Under the pieces are notes generated by a model that did not search any database, was not told the DNA's origin, and was given only the letters and a program-made list of their open reading frames with translations. Source: Lentimicrobiaceae bacterium (lineage in GTDB: Bacteria; Bacteroidota; Bacteroidia; Bacteroidales; JALOCA01). Taken from it: DNA of 23,580 nt. The position numbers and the translations under genes are program-made. The number at the start of each line of letters is the position of its first letter. Within the stretch, counting starts at the first letter, position 1. Positions 8,273 through 16,670 of the stretch are shown piece after piece. The stretch lies in the NCBI GenBank assembly GCA_023227965.1, contig JALOCA010000044.1:1-23580 (forward strand), in the 5' to 3' direction.

Positions 8273-9433
8273 ATGAACTGGAGAGATTTTGATCTTACAA
8301 AAAGGTGCGAAAAAGTAACAAGGGCTTTTAATAGAGAAGAAGTGAAATCGCCGGAAGATGTTCCGGTGATAATTAATACACCTTGTTACTTCGAGTTTGC
8401 AAACAATCCGAGACAAACGGATTATTATTCAAATCCAGCCAGTATGGTGAAATTTCAGGAAGATGGGTTCTTAAAACATCTGTCATTAGTGAATGATGAT
8501 ACAATCCCATACTTTATGCCATGGTTTGGAACCGGAATTTTAGCAGCTTCTTTTGGATGTGAATATACGTTAGACTTTGGTGCTGGAAATGATCCCTCAG
8601 TCATCTCAACGTTAATAAATTCTCCTAAGGATGCCGCAAAAATGAAAATGCCTGATCCATACAAGGAAAAATGGATGTCATTGGTCTTGAAATTTATTGA
8701 TTATGCAAAAGAAAATAGCGACTTACCAATTGGTCTGACAGACATGAATAGCCCACTTTGTACACTTCGTCAGCTGTGTGGTACGGAGGTTTATGTATGG
8801 ATGTATGAGGAACCTAATTTGGTGAAAGATTTGATGGAGATAATTACTGAAACATTGATTAATTGGGTTAAGGTGCAAAAGAAGCATATTGGAGAGCCAC
8901 TAGATGCAAGTAATGGATTGCAGGGTGTGTGGTCTCCAAAAGGAGTAGGGATATGGCTTTCTGACGATGACCTTGTGATGATTAGCCCCGAACATTATGA
9001 AGAATTTGTTGTCCCATATTATTCAAGAATCTTTGAAACCTTTGGTGGGGGTAGTATCCATTTTTGTGGAAATGGTTCACAAATGGGAGAATCCCTGTTG
9101 AAAATTAAAAATATTCGAGTAATAAACAATTCACCGCTTGGCAATTTCGATGCTTTTGAAAAATTATATAAGGCGATTGGTGGGAAGGTTACCATACAGC
9201 TGCAAGATTGCGCACCCATATTAATGGATGAATATTACGGCAAATTATTTGAAAGAGTAACTGATTTGCGAGGCATTATGCTCAGTTCATTCGTATTGGA
9301 TACTTTGGGGATGGACGGCAACGGCGGATATGAATTCGTAAAATGGGATCCGCTGAAAACAGCTAACAACATCGTAAGTGCGGTTCGCAGAAGTGTCGAA
9401 AAAGTTATATCTAAAAGATACGATTTGGAATAA
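8273..9433 (+). CDS. Uroporphyrinogen decarboxylase/MtaA-fold protein 3
   Basis: A 386-residue UroD-superfamily protein, the most divergent of the four. The N-terminus keeps only a loose version of the family pattern (R-C-E-K-V-T-R-A-F-N then D-V-P-V). The zinc-type motif is intact as H263-F-C265-G266. I find no clear counterpart of the late Cys (protein 2) or H-x-I-Q-x-D (proteins 1 and 4); the equivalent region reads L-S-S-F-V-L-D-T-L-G. A Cys in Q-L-Q-D-C-A could substitute, but that is a guess. It is the last gene of the operon, 15 bases after the mutarotase, and a strong hairpin follows its stop. Function is unknown. Its position with sugar genes argues against haem biosynthesis. Confidence 0.8.
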   Translation: MNWRDFDLTKRCEKVTRAFNREEVKSPEDVPVIINTPCYFEFANNPRQTDYYSNPASMVKFQEDGFLKHLSLVNDDTIPYFMPWFGTGILAASFGCEYTLDFGAGNDPSVISTLINSPKDAAKMKMPDPYKEKWMSLVLKFIDYAKENSDLPIGLTDMNSPLCTLRQLCGTEVYVWMYEEPNLVKDLMEIITETLINWVKVQKKHIGEPLDASNGLQGVWSPKGVGIWLSDDDLVMISPEHYEEFVVPYYSRIFETFGGGSIHFCGNGSQMGESLLKIKNIRVINNSPLGNFDAFEKLYKAIGGKVTIQLQDCAPILMDEYYGKLFERVTDLRGIMLSSFVLDTLGMDGNGGYEFVKWDPLKTANNIVSAVRRSVEKVISKRYDLE

Positions 9434-9448
9434 TTGGATTTGGTTTGA

Positions 9449-9478
9449 GGGGCAGAGAGTTTTCAAGCTCTATTGCCC
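9449..9478 (+). terminator. Hairpin after the operon, candidate terminator
   Basis: Beginning 16 bases after the UroD-fold 3 stop, GGGCA pairs with TGCCC and AGAGTT with AGCTCT (one G-T pair), with a small internal bulge and a TTCA loop. No T-run follows directly; the next T-rich stretch is some 20 bases on. It plausibly ends the 1-9433 transcript, and the 270-base gap after it supports a transcription break. It could also be a processing or stabilising hairpin. Confidence 0.45.
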
Positions 9479-9668
9479 AATGGCGTCTAAAGAGTATTAT
9501 TTTTAAAGCTTTTCGGACTATAACAATAAACTCAATAACTTATGCAAACACAAAGTAAAAATTTAAATTTTGAAGGATAATCTTTAAATAAAATAAATAA
9601 GAATGGAGATGCGTATTTGAAAGCGATTAAAATTGAATCTGGAAATAAATAAAAATAACGAGAAAAAA

Positions 9669-9707
9669 ATGAAAACAACCTCACGTCGAAAATTTATAAA
9701 CACATGA
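9669..9707 (+). pseudogene. 12-codon remnant resembling a Tat signal start
   Basis: ATG at 9669 opens M-K-T-T-S-R-R-K-F-I-N-T and then stops at 9705-9707. The stop overlaps the ATG of the next gene (ATGA). S-R-R-K-F-I is the twin-arginine start common to exported oxidoreductases and sulfatases in Bacteroidota. The simplest reading is the surviving 5' tip of a lost Tat-exported gene, joined to the ceramidase-like gene by a deletion. A translated leader peptide coupling to the downstream start is the alternative. Confidence 0.35.
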
Positions 9708-11290
9708 AGAAGCATTTAATTTATTTGATCATAATTCCGGTATTTTTTTGTTCCTGCAATTCACGAATGAAACCAGAAAATCCTTCTTCTGTAGCAGGAA
9801 TCAAAATAGGATGGGCTTCCGCCGATATAACGCCGGCCAAGTCAGCGCTTCTCAGGGGACAATTTCATGCCCGTGTTTCTGAAGCTATTTTGGATCCGCT
9901 CACAGTAACGGCATTAGCCATAGAATCCGGTAAGGGCCAATCTTCCCAAAAAGTAATCATGGTCAGTTGCGATCTGATTAATATTAATGACTTTAATGAA
10001 GAAGGATCCAGTGATAATTTATTGGATAATGTAAGGAATCTGCTAAAAGAATCGTTACCTGAACTTCGGTCTGAACGGATATTCATGAATGCAACACATA
10101 CACATACAGCTCCTTATCTCAATTCGTATATTGATTCGAAGAAAATTTATGGCATTGAGCTTGACGCTTTGTCGCCCTCAGCCTGCGTAAAATATATTTC
10201 CGAACGTATTGCAAAAGCAGCCCGAGAGGCATGGGAGAGTCGCAAACCGGGTGGAATAAGTTTTGGATTGGGCCAGGCTGTAGTAGGTCATAACCGTGTT
10301 GAAGTGGATTTCTCAGGGAACGCAATGATGTATGGCGGAACTAACAGACCAGTATTCAGCCATGTTGAAGGATATGAAGATCATTCTGTTAATTTGCTTT
10401 ATACCTGGAATAATCAAAGAAAACTGACAGGCGTCGTAATAAACATAGCTTGCCCATCACAGGTTACTAGTGCTTTGTATAAGATAAGCGCCGATTTTTG
10501 GCACGATACGCGTAAAGAACTTAGTCAGCGTTTAGGTAAGGGTATTTATTTTTTACCACAATGCAGTTCAGCTGGTGATCAATCCCCGGATATGCTGGTC
10601 GGGAAAAAGGCGGAAGAACGGATGCAGCGTATAATGCAACGGGATAGCGCTATCGGAATTGACCTTCAACGTATGGAACAACGAAAACAGGTGGCAATCC
10701 GGATCGCTGATGCTGTTACTTCTGTCTTACCGTATATGAAAGAGAACATAGAATGGAACCCAGTGGTTGATCATCGTATGTCGGAAGTAAATCTTACCCG
10801 GAGGCATATTGGCATCAGTGAGGTAGACAGTGCCCTGAAAAAAGCAGCAGAATGGAAGATTAAGTACGAACAAATGTTACTTGAGATTAAAAAGAATCCC
10901 AGTATAAGGGAAAAGCCTCATTGGTATAAGGATGTTACCCAAACTTACAGAATGATGGAAAGAGGATACCTTGTCAAGGAACGTTACGAACTGGAGAAGA
11001 GGCAGCCTAAAATGGCGACTGAAATTCATGTTCTGCGAATAGGAGATGTCGTTTTTGCAACCAATCCTTTTGAACTTTATCTTGATTTTGGTATGCGCAT
11101 AAAAGGGCGCAGCCCGGCAATTCAGACATTTTTGGTGCAGCTTAGCGGAAGTGGAACTTATCTGCCCTCGTCACGTTCAGTTGCCGGTGGGGCGTATGGC
11201 GCTGATCCTGCAAGTAATCTGATAGGCCCCGAAGGTGGTCAGGAGCTAGTTGAAAAAACGTTGGAGATGATTAATTCAGTATGGAAGTGA
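9704..11290 (+). CDS. Lipoprotein of the neutral/alkaline ceramidase-like fold, substrate unknown
   Basis: A 528-residue exported protein. The N-terminus is Lys-rich then hydrophobic, ending F-C-S-C18, a likely lipobox. The mature part starts with I-G-W-A-S-A-D-I-T-P, and N129-A-T-H132-T-H134-T-A-P matches the zinc-binding T-H-T-H segment of the neutral ceramidase N-terminal domain. True ceramidases have a second zinc His in an A-x-H-P segment. Here the equivalent reads N-I-A-C-P-S-Q-V, with no His, followed by S-A-D-F-W-H-D-T-R and Q-C-S-S-A-G-D-Q-S-P. The C-terminal immunoglobulin-like domain of classical ceramidase is not evident. I therefore call the fold but not the reaction; glycan or ester hydrolysis near the cell surface is possible. 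It starts 270 bases after the upstream operon, next to GH51 and GH20 genes. Confidence 0.7.
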   Translation: MKKHLIYLIIIPVFFCSCNSRMKPENPSSVAGIKIGWASADITPAKSALLRGQFHARVSEAILDPLTVTALAIESGKGQSSQKVIMVSCDLININDFNEEGSSDNLLDNVRNLLKESLPELRSERIFMNATHTHTAPYLNSYIDSKKIYGIELDALSPSACVKYISERIAKAAREAWESRKPGGISFGLGQAVVGHNRVEVDFSGNAMMYGGTNRPVFSHVEGYEDHSVNLLYTWNNQRKLTGVVINIACPSQVTSALYKISADFWHDTRKELSQRLGKGIYFLPQCSSAGDQSPDMLVGKKAEERMQRIMQRDSAIGIDLQRMEQRKQVAIRIADAVTSVLPYMKENIEWNPVVDHRMSEVNLTRRHIGISEVDSALKKAAEWKIKYEQMLLEIKKNPSIREKPHWYKDVTQTYRMMERGYLVKERYELEKRQPKMATEIHVLRIGDVVFATNPFELYLDFGMRIKGRSPAIQTFLVQLSGSGTYLPSSRSVAGGAYGADPASNLIGPEGGQELVEKTLEMINSVWK

Positions 11291-11473
11291 GAAAGTATTC
11301 AAAGCATTTTATGCAACCCAAGTGTTATAAGTTGAAAGCAAAATAGTTTTTAATAGAGTTCCTGTTTAATAGTTTTACTGACCATCATCTTGTTCAAGAC
11401 GACAAAAAATAAATGTTGAAAATTTAAGAAGTGCCAGTAAAACGGAATAAAATACAATATAATAATTTACACG

Positions 11474-13459
11474 ATGAATTCATTTACAAATCAGATGCGG
11501 TTTTTTAACCTTTTCAAAATGAGTCTGGCGTTGATAAGCCTTTGGTCTATTGGGGAACCGATACAAGCACAAATTGTCAATTCAAGTTGCATTGTTGACG
11601 TTTCAAAGCCAGGTGCCACAGTTGCCCCAATTTGCAGGGGCCAGCAAATTGAAGAATTCAATTACCAGATTCAGGGTGGTTTGTATGCCCAGTTAATTAA
11701 TAATCCTTCCTTTGAGGAACTGAAAAATCCAATATCGAATTGGACTCTGGTAAAATCCGGATCCTCTAATGGCAACTTATTTAGTCAAACTTCCAGCGAC
11801 ACAGGTATGCTGAACAGCCATCAGGAACGCTGTATTAAACTTGAGGTTACTTCGGTGGCTTCGGGAAGTGTTGGGATGGCAAATAGCGGTTACTGGGGTA
11901 TCAGATTGGACAACAAGACAAAATACAAAGTTTCGTTCTGGGCCAAATCGGGCCCTAATTTCGACGGAACCATAAAAGCAAAACTGGAAAGCAATGACGG
12001 TACGGTTTACGCAAATTCACCCGACTTTAAGCCAACTACAAATTGGCAGCATTTTACTTGTGAACTTACTACCAGCGGTATCACGAAAGTTAACGGCGCC
12101 AACCGTTTTGTATTGTATGCTTCAACAACAGGTGATCTGTTTTTCGATGTAGTTACCGTTATGCCTCCAACCTGGAAAAACCGTCCAAATGGCCTTCGTC
12201 CCGATTTGGCTGAAAAGATGGATGCTTTAAAACTCAAATATATTCAATTTCCGGGAGGCTGCACTGCTGAGTCTGCTACCATGGAGAAAAGTTGGAACTG
12301 GAAGAATTCAATCGGTCCCCTTGAGGAAAGACCCGGCTCTACAAGAAACCGCTGGTGGTATAAAAACGATCTTTATTTTGGTCTGGATGAATATTTTCAG
12401 TTGTGTGAAGATTTGGGAGCTGAACCGGTTTATGTTACTTCAGCCGGAATTGATGAAAGGCCTGATTTGCCGGAATGGTATGCCCTTTGTCCGATTGATA
12501 AAATGCAACCCATCATTGACGATATTTTGGATTTGCTGGAATATTGCAATGGATCAACTTCAACAGTGTGGGGAGCAAAACGCGCTGCAAACAGCCATCC
12601 GAAACCTTACAATCTGAAATACATTGAAATAGGCAATGAAAATGGGTGGACCTCCGCAAATGACTATAGTCCTCGTTATGCGATGATCCACGATTCAGTA
12701 TTGGCACATTATCCTAACATGAAGATCATGTGGAATGGCAACCTTCAGAATAATCTATTTTCTCATACTTACGGGAATTCGGTTGATTTTACTGATGAAC
12801 ATTTCTACCTGAAAGATCTGTCAGTTTTATACAATAAATACGACAGCATCGATCCGGCCTGCAAAAAAATATGTGTTGCCGAATATGCAACCTCTATCAA
12901 AGGAAATGGAGGGGACATAATAGGCAATTTTGGAGATGCACTTGGGGACGCTGCCTTTATGCTGGGGTGTGAGAAGAATTCTGAACGTATGTGGTGGACC
13001 GGATATGGAAATTATGCCGGGCTTGTCGGTCATGGCAATTTTGGGCCATGTATTGTATGGAACGATGCAGTTTCTTGCTTTGCATCCCCTTCCTATTACA
13101 TGCAGAAAATGCTGTTTACCGATAACCAGGGAACTCACATTTTGCCTTTCACCCAAAATAAGGGGAATTGCTTGTGGTCAACGTCACTTGATACGCAATC
13201 CGGCAAAAATGATGTCCTTTTGAAAGTTGTCAACAACAAAGGCACGGCCGAAACAGTAAATATTATTTTAAAAGGGGCAAATAAAGTTAAATCAGTCGGA
13301 CATTCTGCTGTTTTAACAGGCCTGCTGGATGCTGAAAACTCAATTTCAGAACCGACCAAAGTTGTACCGTCGGCAGGCACATTTACTGCCGGAAGTAGTT
13401 TTACTTATACTTTCCCTGGTAATTCGGTTAATATTCTCAGGATTGAATTATTAAAATAA
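11474..13459 (+). CDS. GH51 alpha-L-arabinofuranosidase-like enzyme with carbohydrate-binding region
   Basis: A 661-residue secreted protein. The N-terminus has a hydrophobic signal ending near P-I-Q-A-Q, so type I cleavage is expected around residue 33; M8 and M16 are alternative starts. Residues about 80-230 (N-K-T-K-Y-K-V-S-F-W-A-K-S, later W-Q-H-F-T-C-E-L and D-L-F-F-D-V-V-T-V) look like the CenC/CBM4_9 beta-sandwich often fused to this family. The catalytic barrel follows with F-P-G-G-C, then E-I-G-N-E389-N-G (acid/base Glu) and V-A-E470-Y-A (nucleophile Glu). The C-terminal beta domain ends N-S-V-N-I-L-R-I-E-L. The family removes arabinofuranosyl groups from arabinan, arabinoxylan or arabinogalactan, which would suit the pentose-type genes upstream. 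The exact linkage is unknown. Confidence 0.88.
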   Translation: MNSFTNQMRFFNLFKMSLALISLWSIGEPIQAQIVNSSCIVDVSKPGATVAPICRGQQIEEFNYQIQGGLYAQLINNPSFEELKNPISNWTLVKSGSSNGNLFSQTSSDTGMLNSHQERCIKLEVTSVASGSVGMANSGYWGIRLDNKTKYKVSFWAKSGPNFDGTIKAKLESNDGTVYANSPDFKPTTNWQHFTCELTTSGITKVNGANRFVLYASTTGDLFFDVVTVMPPTWKNRPNGLRPDLAEKMDALKLKYIQFPGGCTAESATMEKSWNWKNSIGPLEERPGSTRNRWWYKNDLYFGLDEYFQLCEDLGAEPVYVTSAGIDERPDLPEWYALCPIDKMQPIIDDILDLLEYCNGSTSTVWGAKRAANSHPKPYNLKYIEIGNENGWTSANDYSPRYAMIHDSVLAHYPNMKIMWNGNLQNNLFSHTYGNSVDFTDEHFYLKDLSVLYNKYDSIDPACKKICVAEYATSIKGNGGDIIGNFGDALGDAAFMLGCEKNSERMWWTGYGNYAGLVGHGNFGPCIVWNDAVSCFASPSYYMQKMLFTDNQGTHILPFTQNKGNCLWSTSLDTQSGKNDVLLKVVNNKGTAETVNIILKGANKVKSVGHSAVLTGLLDAENSISEPTKVVPSAGTFTAGSSFTYTFPGNSVNILRIELLK

Positions 13460-13638
13460 ACAGCAAAACTAAATATTTAAAAAGTTCCCTTAAAACTAAA
13501 TCACATATGAGTCGAACGCACTTTATTATATAAATTAACAGTAACCTCAAATGAAATATCCATGAGAATATGTTCACACCAACCGAAAATGAATATGTGG
13601 GTATTCCATGCGACCATTAAAAAACAAATTATATACGC

Positions 13639-15282
13639 ATGAAACATAACTTTACAGTAATTGCTATTTTGTTTTGCTGTGCTATTATCTTTAGCTGCAA
13701 GCCAAACAAAACATTTACAAAAGAAGAAATTTCCCTTATCCCGCAGGTTCAGAAGATGACCTTGGGTGAATCCAGTTTTAAGTTTAGTAAAACTACCGAG
13801 CTGATTGTTGAGAATAGTGACCAGGAAGCTATTGCCGGTCAGCTGGCCATTTTATTCGAAAAAGCGGCCGGATGGAAACTCCGGATTAAGCTGGGAGGCC
13901 ACAGAGGATCGAATCAGGTTTATTTCAAAACCGAACAGTCATTGTCCGATGAAGGTTATATGCTGGAGGTCCGGAAAAACCGTATCGAAATAAAGGCGGC
14001 AAAAGCAGCAGGCTTCTTTTATTCCATACAAACCTTACGGCAATTGCTTCCTGTCGAAATCGAAAACAGCCGGAAACAGGAAAAAGTCGACTGGCTGGTA
14101 CCGGCCATTAGTATTTCTGACAACCCTTCTTTTAAATGGCGGGGCTATATGCTCGATGTTTCGCGTCATTTCTTTCCGAAAGAAGATGTATTTCGAATGA
14201 TCGACAACCTGGCCCTTCACAAAATAAACACACTTCATCTGCATCTGGTTGACGATCAGGGATGGCGCATTGAGATAAAAAAATACCCCAGACTCACCGA
14301 AATAGGAGGCTGGCGTGTTGACCGCGAAGACAAAAACTGGAACTCGCGACCTAAACAGGAAGCCGGGGAAAAAGCAACATATGGTGGTTTTTATACCCAG
14401 GACGATATCAAATCCATTGTTGCCTATGCCCGAAGCCGTTACATCACTGTAGTTCCGGAAATTGAAATGCCTGCACACGTAACCTCGGCCCTGGCTGCCT
14501 ATCCCCAGTTTTCATGCACAGGCGGTCCGTTTACTGTTCTACCCGGAGGCGTTTGGCCTGTTACTGATATCTATTGTGCCGGTAAGGACTCAACCTTTCT
14601 GTTTATCGAAGATATACTGAGCGAAGTCATCGAATTATTCCCATCTAAGTACATCCATATTGGAGGCGATGAAGCTACCAAAACTGAATGGGAAAAATGT
14701 CCGAAATGCAAAAAACGGATCAAAACCGAAAGTCTGAAAAATGTAGGTGAACTTCAAAGCTATTTCATCAAACGCATCGAAAAGTTCATCAATTCGAAAA
14801 ACAAGGTTTTGCTTGGTTGGGACGAAATTCTGGAAGGTGGTCTCCCTCCGCAAGCAACGGTGATGAGTTGGCGTGGAATTCAGGGAGGGATCGATGCTGC
14901 CAATCAGGGGCATGATGTAGTGATGACTCCGACTTCAGAATGCTATTTTGATTATTATCAGGGACCTAAAGATCAGGAACCCCCTGCAATTGGAGGATAT
15001 TTGCCAATGAGAAAGGTTTACGAATTCAATCCGGTTCCTCGGGAGTTGGATGCCTGGGCTGCCAAACATATTCTGGGTGGTCAAGCCAACCTGTGGACAG
15101 AGTATGTTCCGAATATCAAACATGCAGAATACATGACTTTCCCACGTATCGCAGCGATGTCTGAATCATTGTGGAGTTCAAGGGAGGTCAGAAACTGGGA
15201 AGATTTTTCCCATCGTATTCAGATGTTCATGAAAAGATATGACCAGATGGGGATCAACTATTGCAAAAGTGCTGTTAAATGA
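13639..15282 (+). CDS. GH20 beta-N-acetylhexosaminidase, lipoprotein
   Basis: A 547-residue exported enzyme. A hydrophobic leader ends I-I-F-S-C20, a lipobox. Residues about 35-150 form the GH20 N-terminal alpha/beta domain. The catalytic barrel begins near S-F-K-W-R-G-Y-M-L-D-V-S-R-H-F-F, with H-L-H-L-V-D-D-Q-G-W-R next and the catalytic pair D344-E345 in H-I-G-G-D-E-A. Substrate-pocket Trp residues appear in G-W-D-E-I-L and M-S-W-R-G. The pair acts by substrate-assisted catalysis to remove terminal beta-GlcNAc or beta-GalNAc. Length is at the short end for Bacteroidota members because no C-terminal accessory domain is present. It probably sits on the cell surface or periplasmic face, trimming glycans alongside the GH51 enzyme. 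Confidence 0.95.
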   Translation: MKHNFTVIAILFCCAIIFSCKPNKTFTKEEISLIPQVQKMTLGESSFKFSKTTELIVENSDQEAIAGQLAILFEKAAGWKLRIKLGGHRGSNQVYFKTEQSLSDEGYMLEVRKNRIEIKAAKAAGFFYSIQTLRQLLPVEIENSRKQEKVDWLVPAISISDNPSFKWRGYMLDVSRHFFPKEDVFRMIDNLALHKINTLHLHLVDDQGWRIEIKKYPRLTEIGGWRVDREDKNWNSRPKQEAGEKATYGGFYTQDDIKSIVAYARSRYITVVPEIEMPAHVTSALAAYPQFSCTGGPFTVLPGGVWPVTDIYCAGKDSTFLFIEDILSEVIELFPSKYIHIGGDEATKTEWEKCPKCKKRIKTESLKNVGELQSYFIKRIEKFINSKNKVLLGWDEILEGGLPPQATVMSWRGIQGGIDAANQGHDVVMTPTSECYFDYYQGPKDQEPPAIGGYLPMRKVYEFNPVPRELDAWAAKHILGGQANLWTEYVPNIKHAEYMTFPRIAAMSESLWSSREVRNWEDFSHRIQMFMKRYDQMGINYCKSAVK

Positions 15283-15327
15283 TATCAGCAAATAAAAACA
15301 CCCTGGCAAAGCTTAATTTTAAGAAAC

Positions 15328-16656
15328 ATGCCATTTAAACAACAAGCTATTCGGGGTTACCTTCTCCGTCATAAACGGTGGGGCATTGTGGTATTGTTGT
15401 TTTTCACTGCGGTAGTGAATAACTTCGACCGACTGTCACTCTCCATCCTGGCGCCCACACTCAAAAAGGCCATGGGATTTGGATCGGTGGAGTATTCATA
15501 TATCGTGACCTCATTTCTTGTCGCTTACACGATTGGTTATACCTTTTCAGGAAAAATACTCGACCAAGTTGGGGTCAGGATTGGATTGGCTGTTGCACTT
15601 GGATTCTGGTCGATGATAAGTATGTTCCATGCATTGGCATGGGGTTGGATTTCGCTGGTTGTGTTTCGATTTTTGCTGGGTCTGGGGGAGAGTTTCAACA
15701 GCCCGGCCGGAGTTAAGGCTGTCGCTGAATGGATTCCAACACGTGAGAGGGGTTTGTCCATGGCGGTATTCTCTAACGGTAATGTAGTAGGGGCACTACT
15801 GGCTCCTCCAATAATTGCTCTCCTGACTTTGCATTTTGGTTGGCGCTGGGGTTTTATTTCCACGGGCGTGTTCGGCATCATCCTGCTAATTTTCTGGTGG
15901 CGTCACTATTATTCACCTGAATCACACCCACGCCTGCTGCCCGAAGAACGAACAATCATCCTCGGGCAGCGCGGTTCATCCGGATCAGCATCAAAGGGAC
16001 TTTCGATGTGGCAACTCCTGCAGCATCCACTTTGTATTGGTTTTATCACGATACGTTTTCTTACCGATTCGATCACATTCTTCTTCGCATTCTGGTTTCC
16101 TGACTATTTGCAGAACGCCCGGGGTTTTTCTCTTGCTATGGTGGGATTGATTGCATGGATACCTTTTCTGGCTGCTGATATTGGAGGACCGGGTGGAGGT
16201 GCACTCTCCGATTGGCTGATCCGGCGCGGATGGCCATCCTTCAAGGCCCGACGTACGCTGATGTTGGTCTCTGCCTGTTTGTCACCATTGGCATTGGTGG
16301 CCGTGCGTACAGATAGCATCTGGTTATCGGTTGGGCTGATTGCCGTGTTACTGGCTTCTCAGGCCTGCTGGATGTCTAACCAACTGACATTGATTTCGGA
16401 AAGCATCAATCGTGAGAACCTGGCAACCCTGCTGTCGCTGACTGCCATTGGAGGAAGCCTTGGTGGCATTGTCACCACCCTGATTGCGGGTAGGTTGATC
16501 GCTTCCGTTGGATATATACCAGTTTTCACCGGAATCGGGTTATTACACATGACAGCTTTTATCATTCTCATATTAACTGTGCGAAAGACCGGCAGTGTGC
16601 TGACTTTTCACAAGACAACTTCCAAGGCGAATTCGGACACAACCTTGTCAAACTAA
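15328..16656 (+). CDS. MFS transporter, anion:cation symporter (hexuronate-like) family
   Basis: A 442-residue inner-membrane permease with about twelve helices. The pattern V-N-N-F-D-R-L-S-L-S in helix 1, G-K-I-L-D-Q-V-G-V-R in loop 2-3, G-L-G-E-S-F-N-S-P-A-G and then E-W-I-P-T-R-E-R-G-L are hallmarks of the ACS branch, which includes hexuronate, glucarate and tartrate porters. A C-terminal polar tail follows helix 12. The FAD oxidoreductase begins 14 bases downstream and a glycerate kinase follows, so an acidic sugar or hydroxy acid is the likely cargo. This trio is visibly GC-richer than the surrounding genes. Confidence 0.88.
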   Translation: MPFKQQAIRGYLLRHKRWGIVVLLFFTAVVNNFDRLSLSILAPTLKKAMGFGSVEYSYIVTSFLVAYTIGYTFSGKILDQVGVRIGLAVALGFWSMISMFHALAWGWISLVVFRFLLGLGESFNSPAGVKAVAEWIPTRERGLSMAVFSNGNVVGALLAPPIIALLTLHFGWRWGFISTGVFGIILLIFWWRHYYSPESHPRLLPEERTIILGQRGSSGSASKGLSMWQLLQHPLCIGFITIRFLTDSITFFFAFWFPDYLQNARGFSLAMVGLIAWIPFLAADIGGPGGGALSDWLIRRGWPSFKARRTLMLVSACLSPLALVAVRTDSIWLSVGLIAVLLASQACWMSNQLTLISESINRENLATLLSLTAIGGSLGGIVTTLIAGRLIASVGYIPVFTGIGLLHMTAFIILILTVRKTGSVLTFHKTTSKANSDTTLSN

Positions 16657-16670
16657 TACCAACATATATC

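Noticed and set aside
11372..11443. 9-base inverted repeat GTTTTACTG / CAGTAAAAC upstream of the GH51 gene
   Set aside because: The arms are 54 bases apart with no extension or nearby symmetry; in AT-rich DNA this may be chance, and no regulator is present to support an operator.
13460..13638. Very short ORFs between the GH51 and GH20 genes
   Set aside because: All are under 20 codons with no family resemblance, repeat or start signal.
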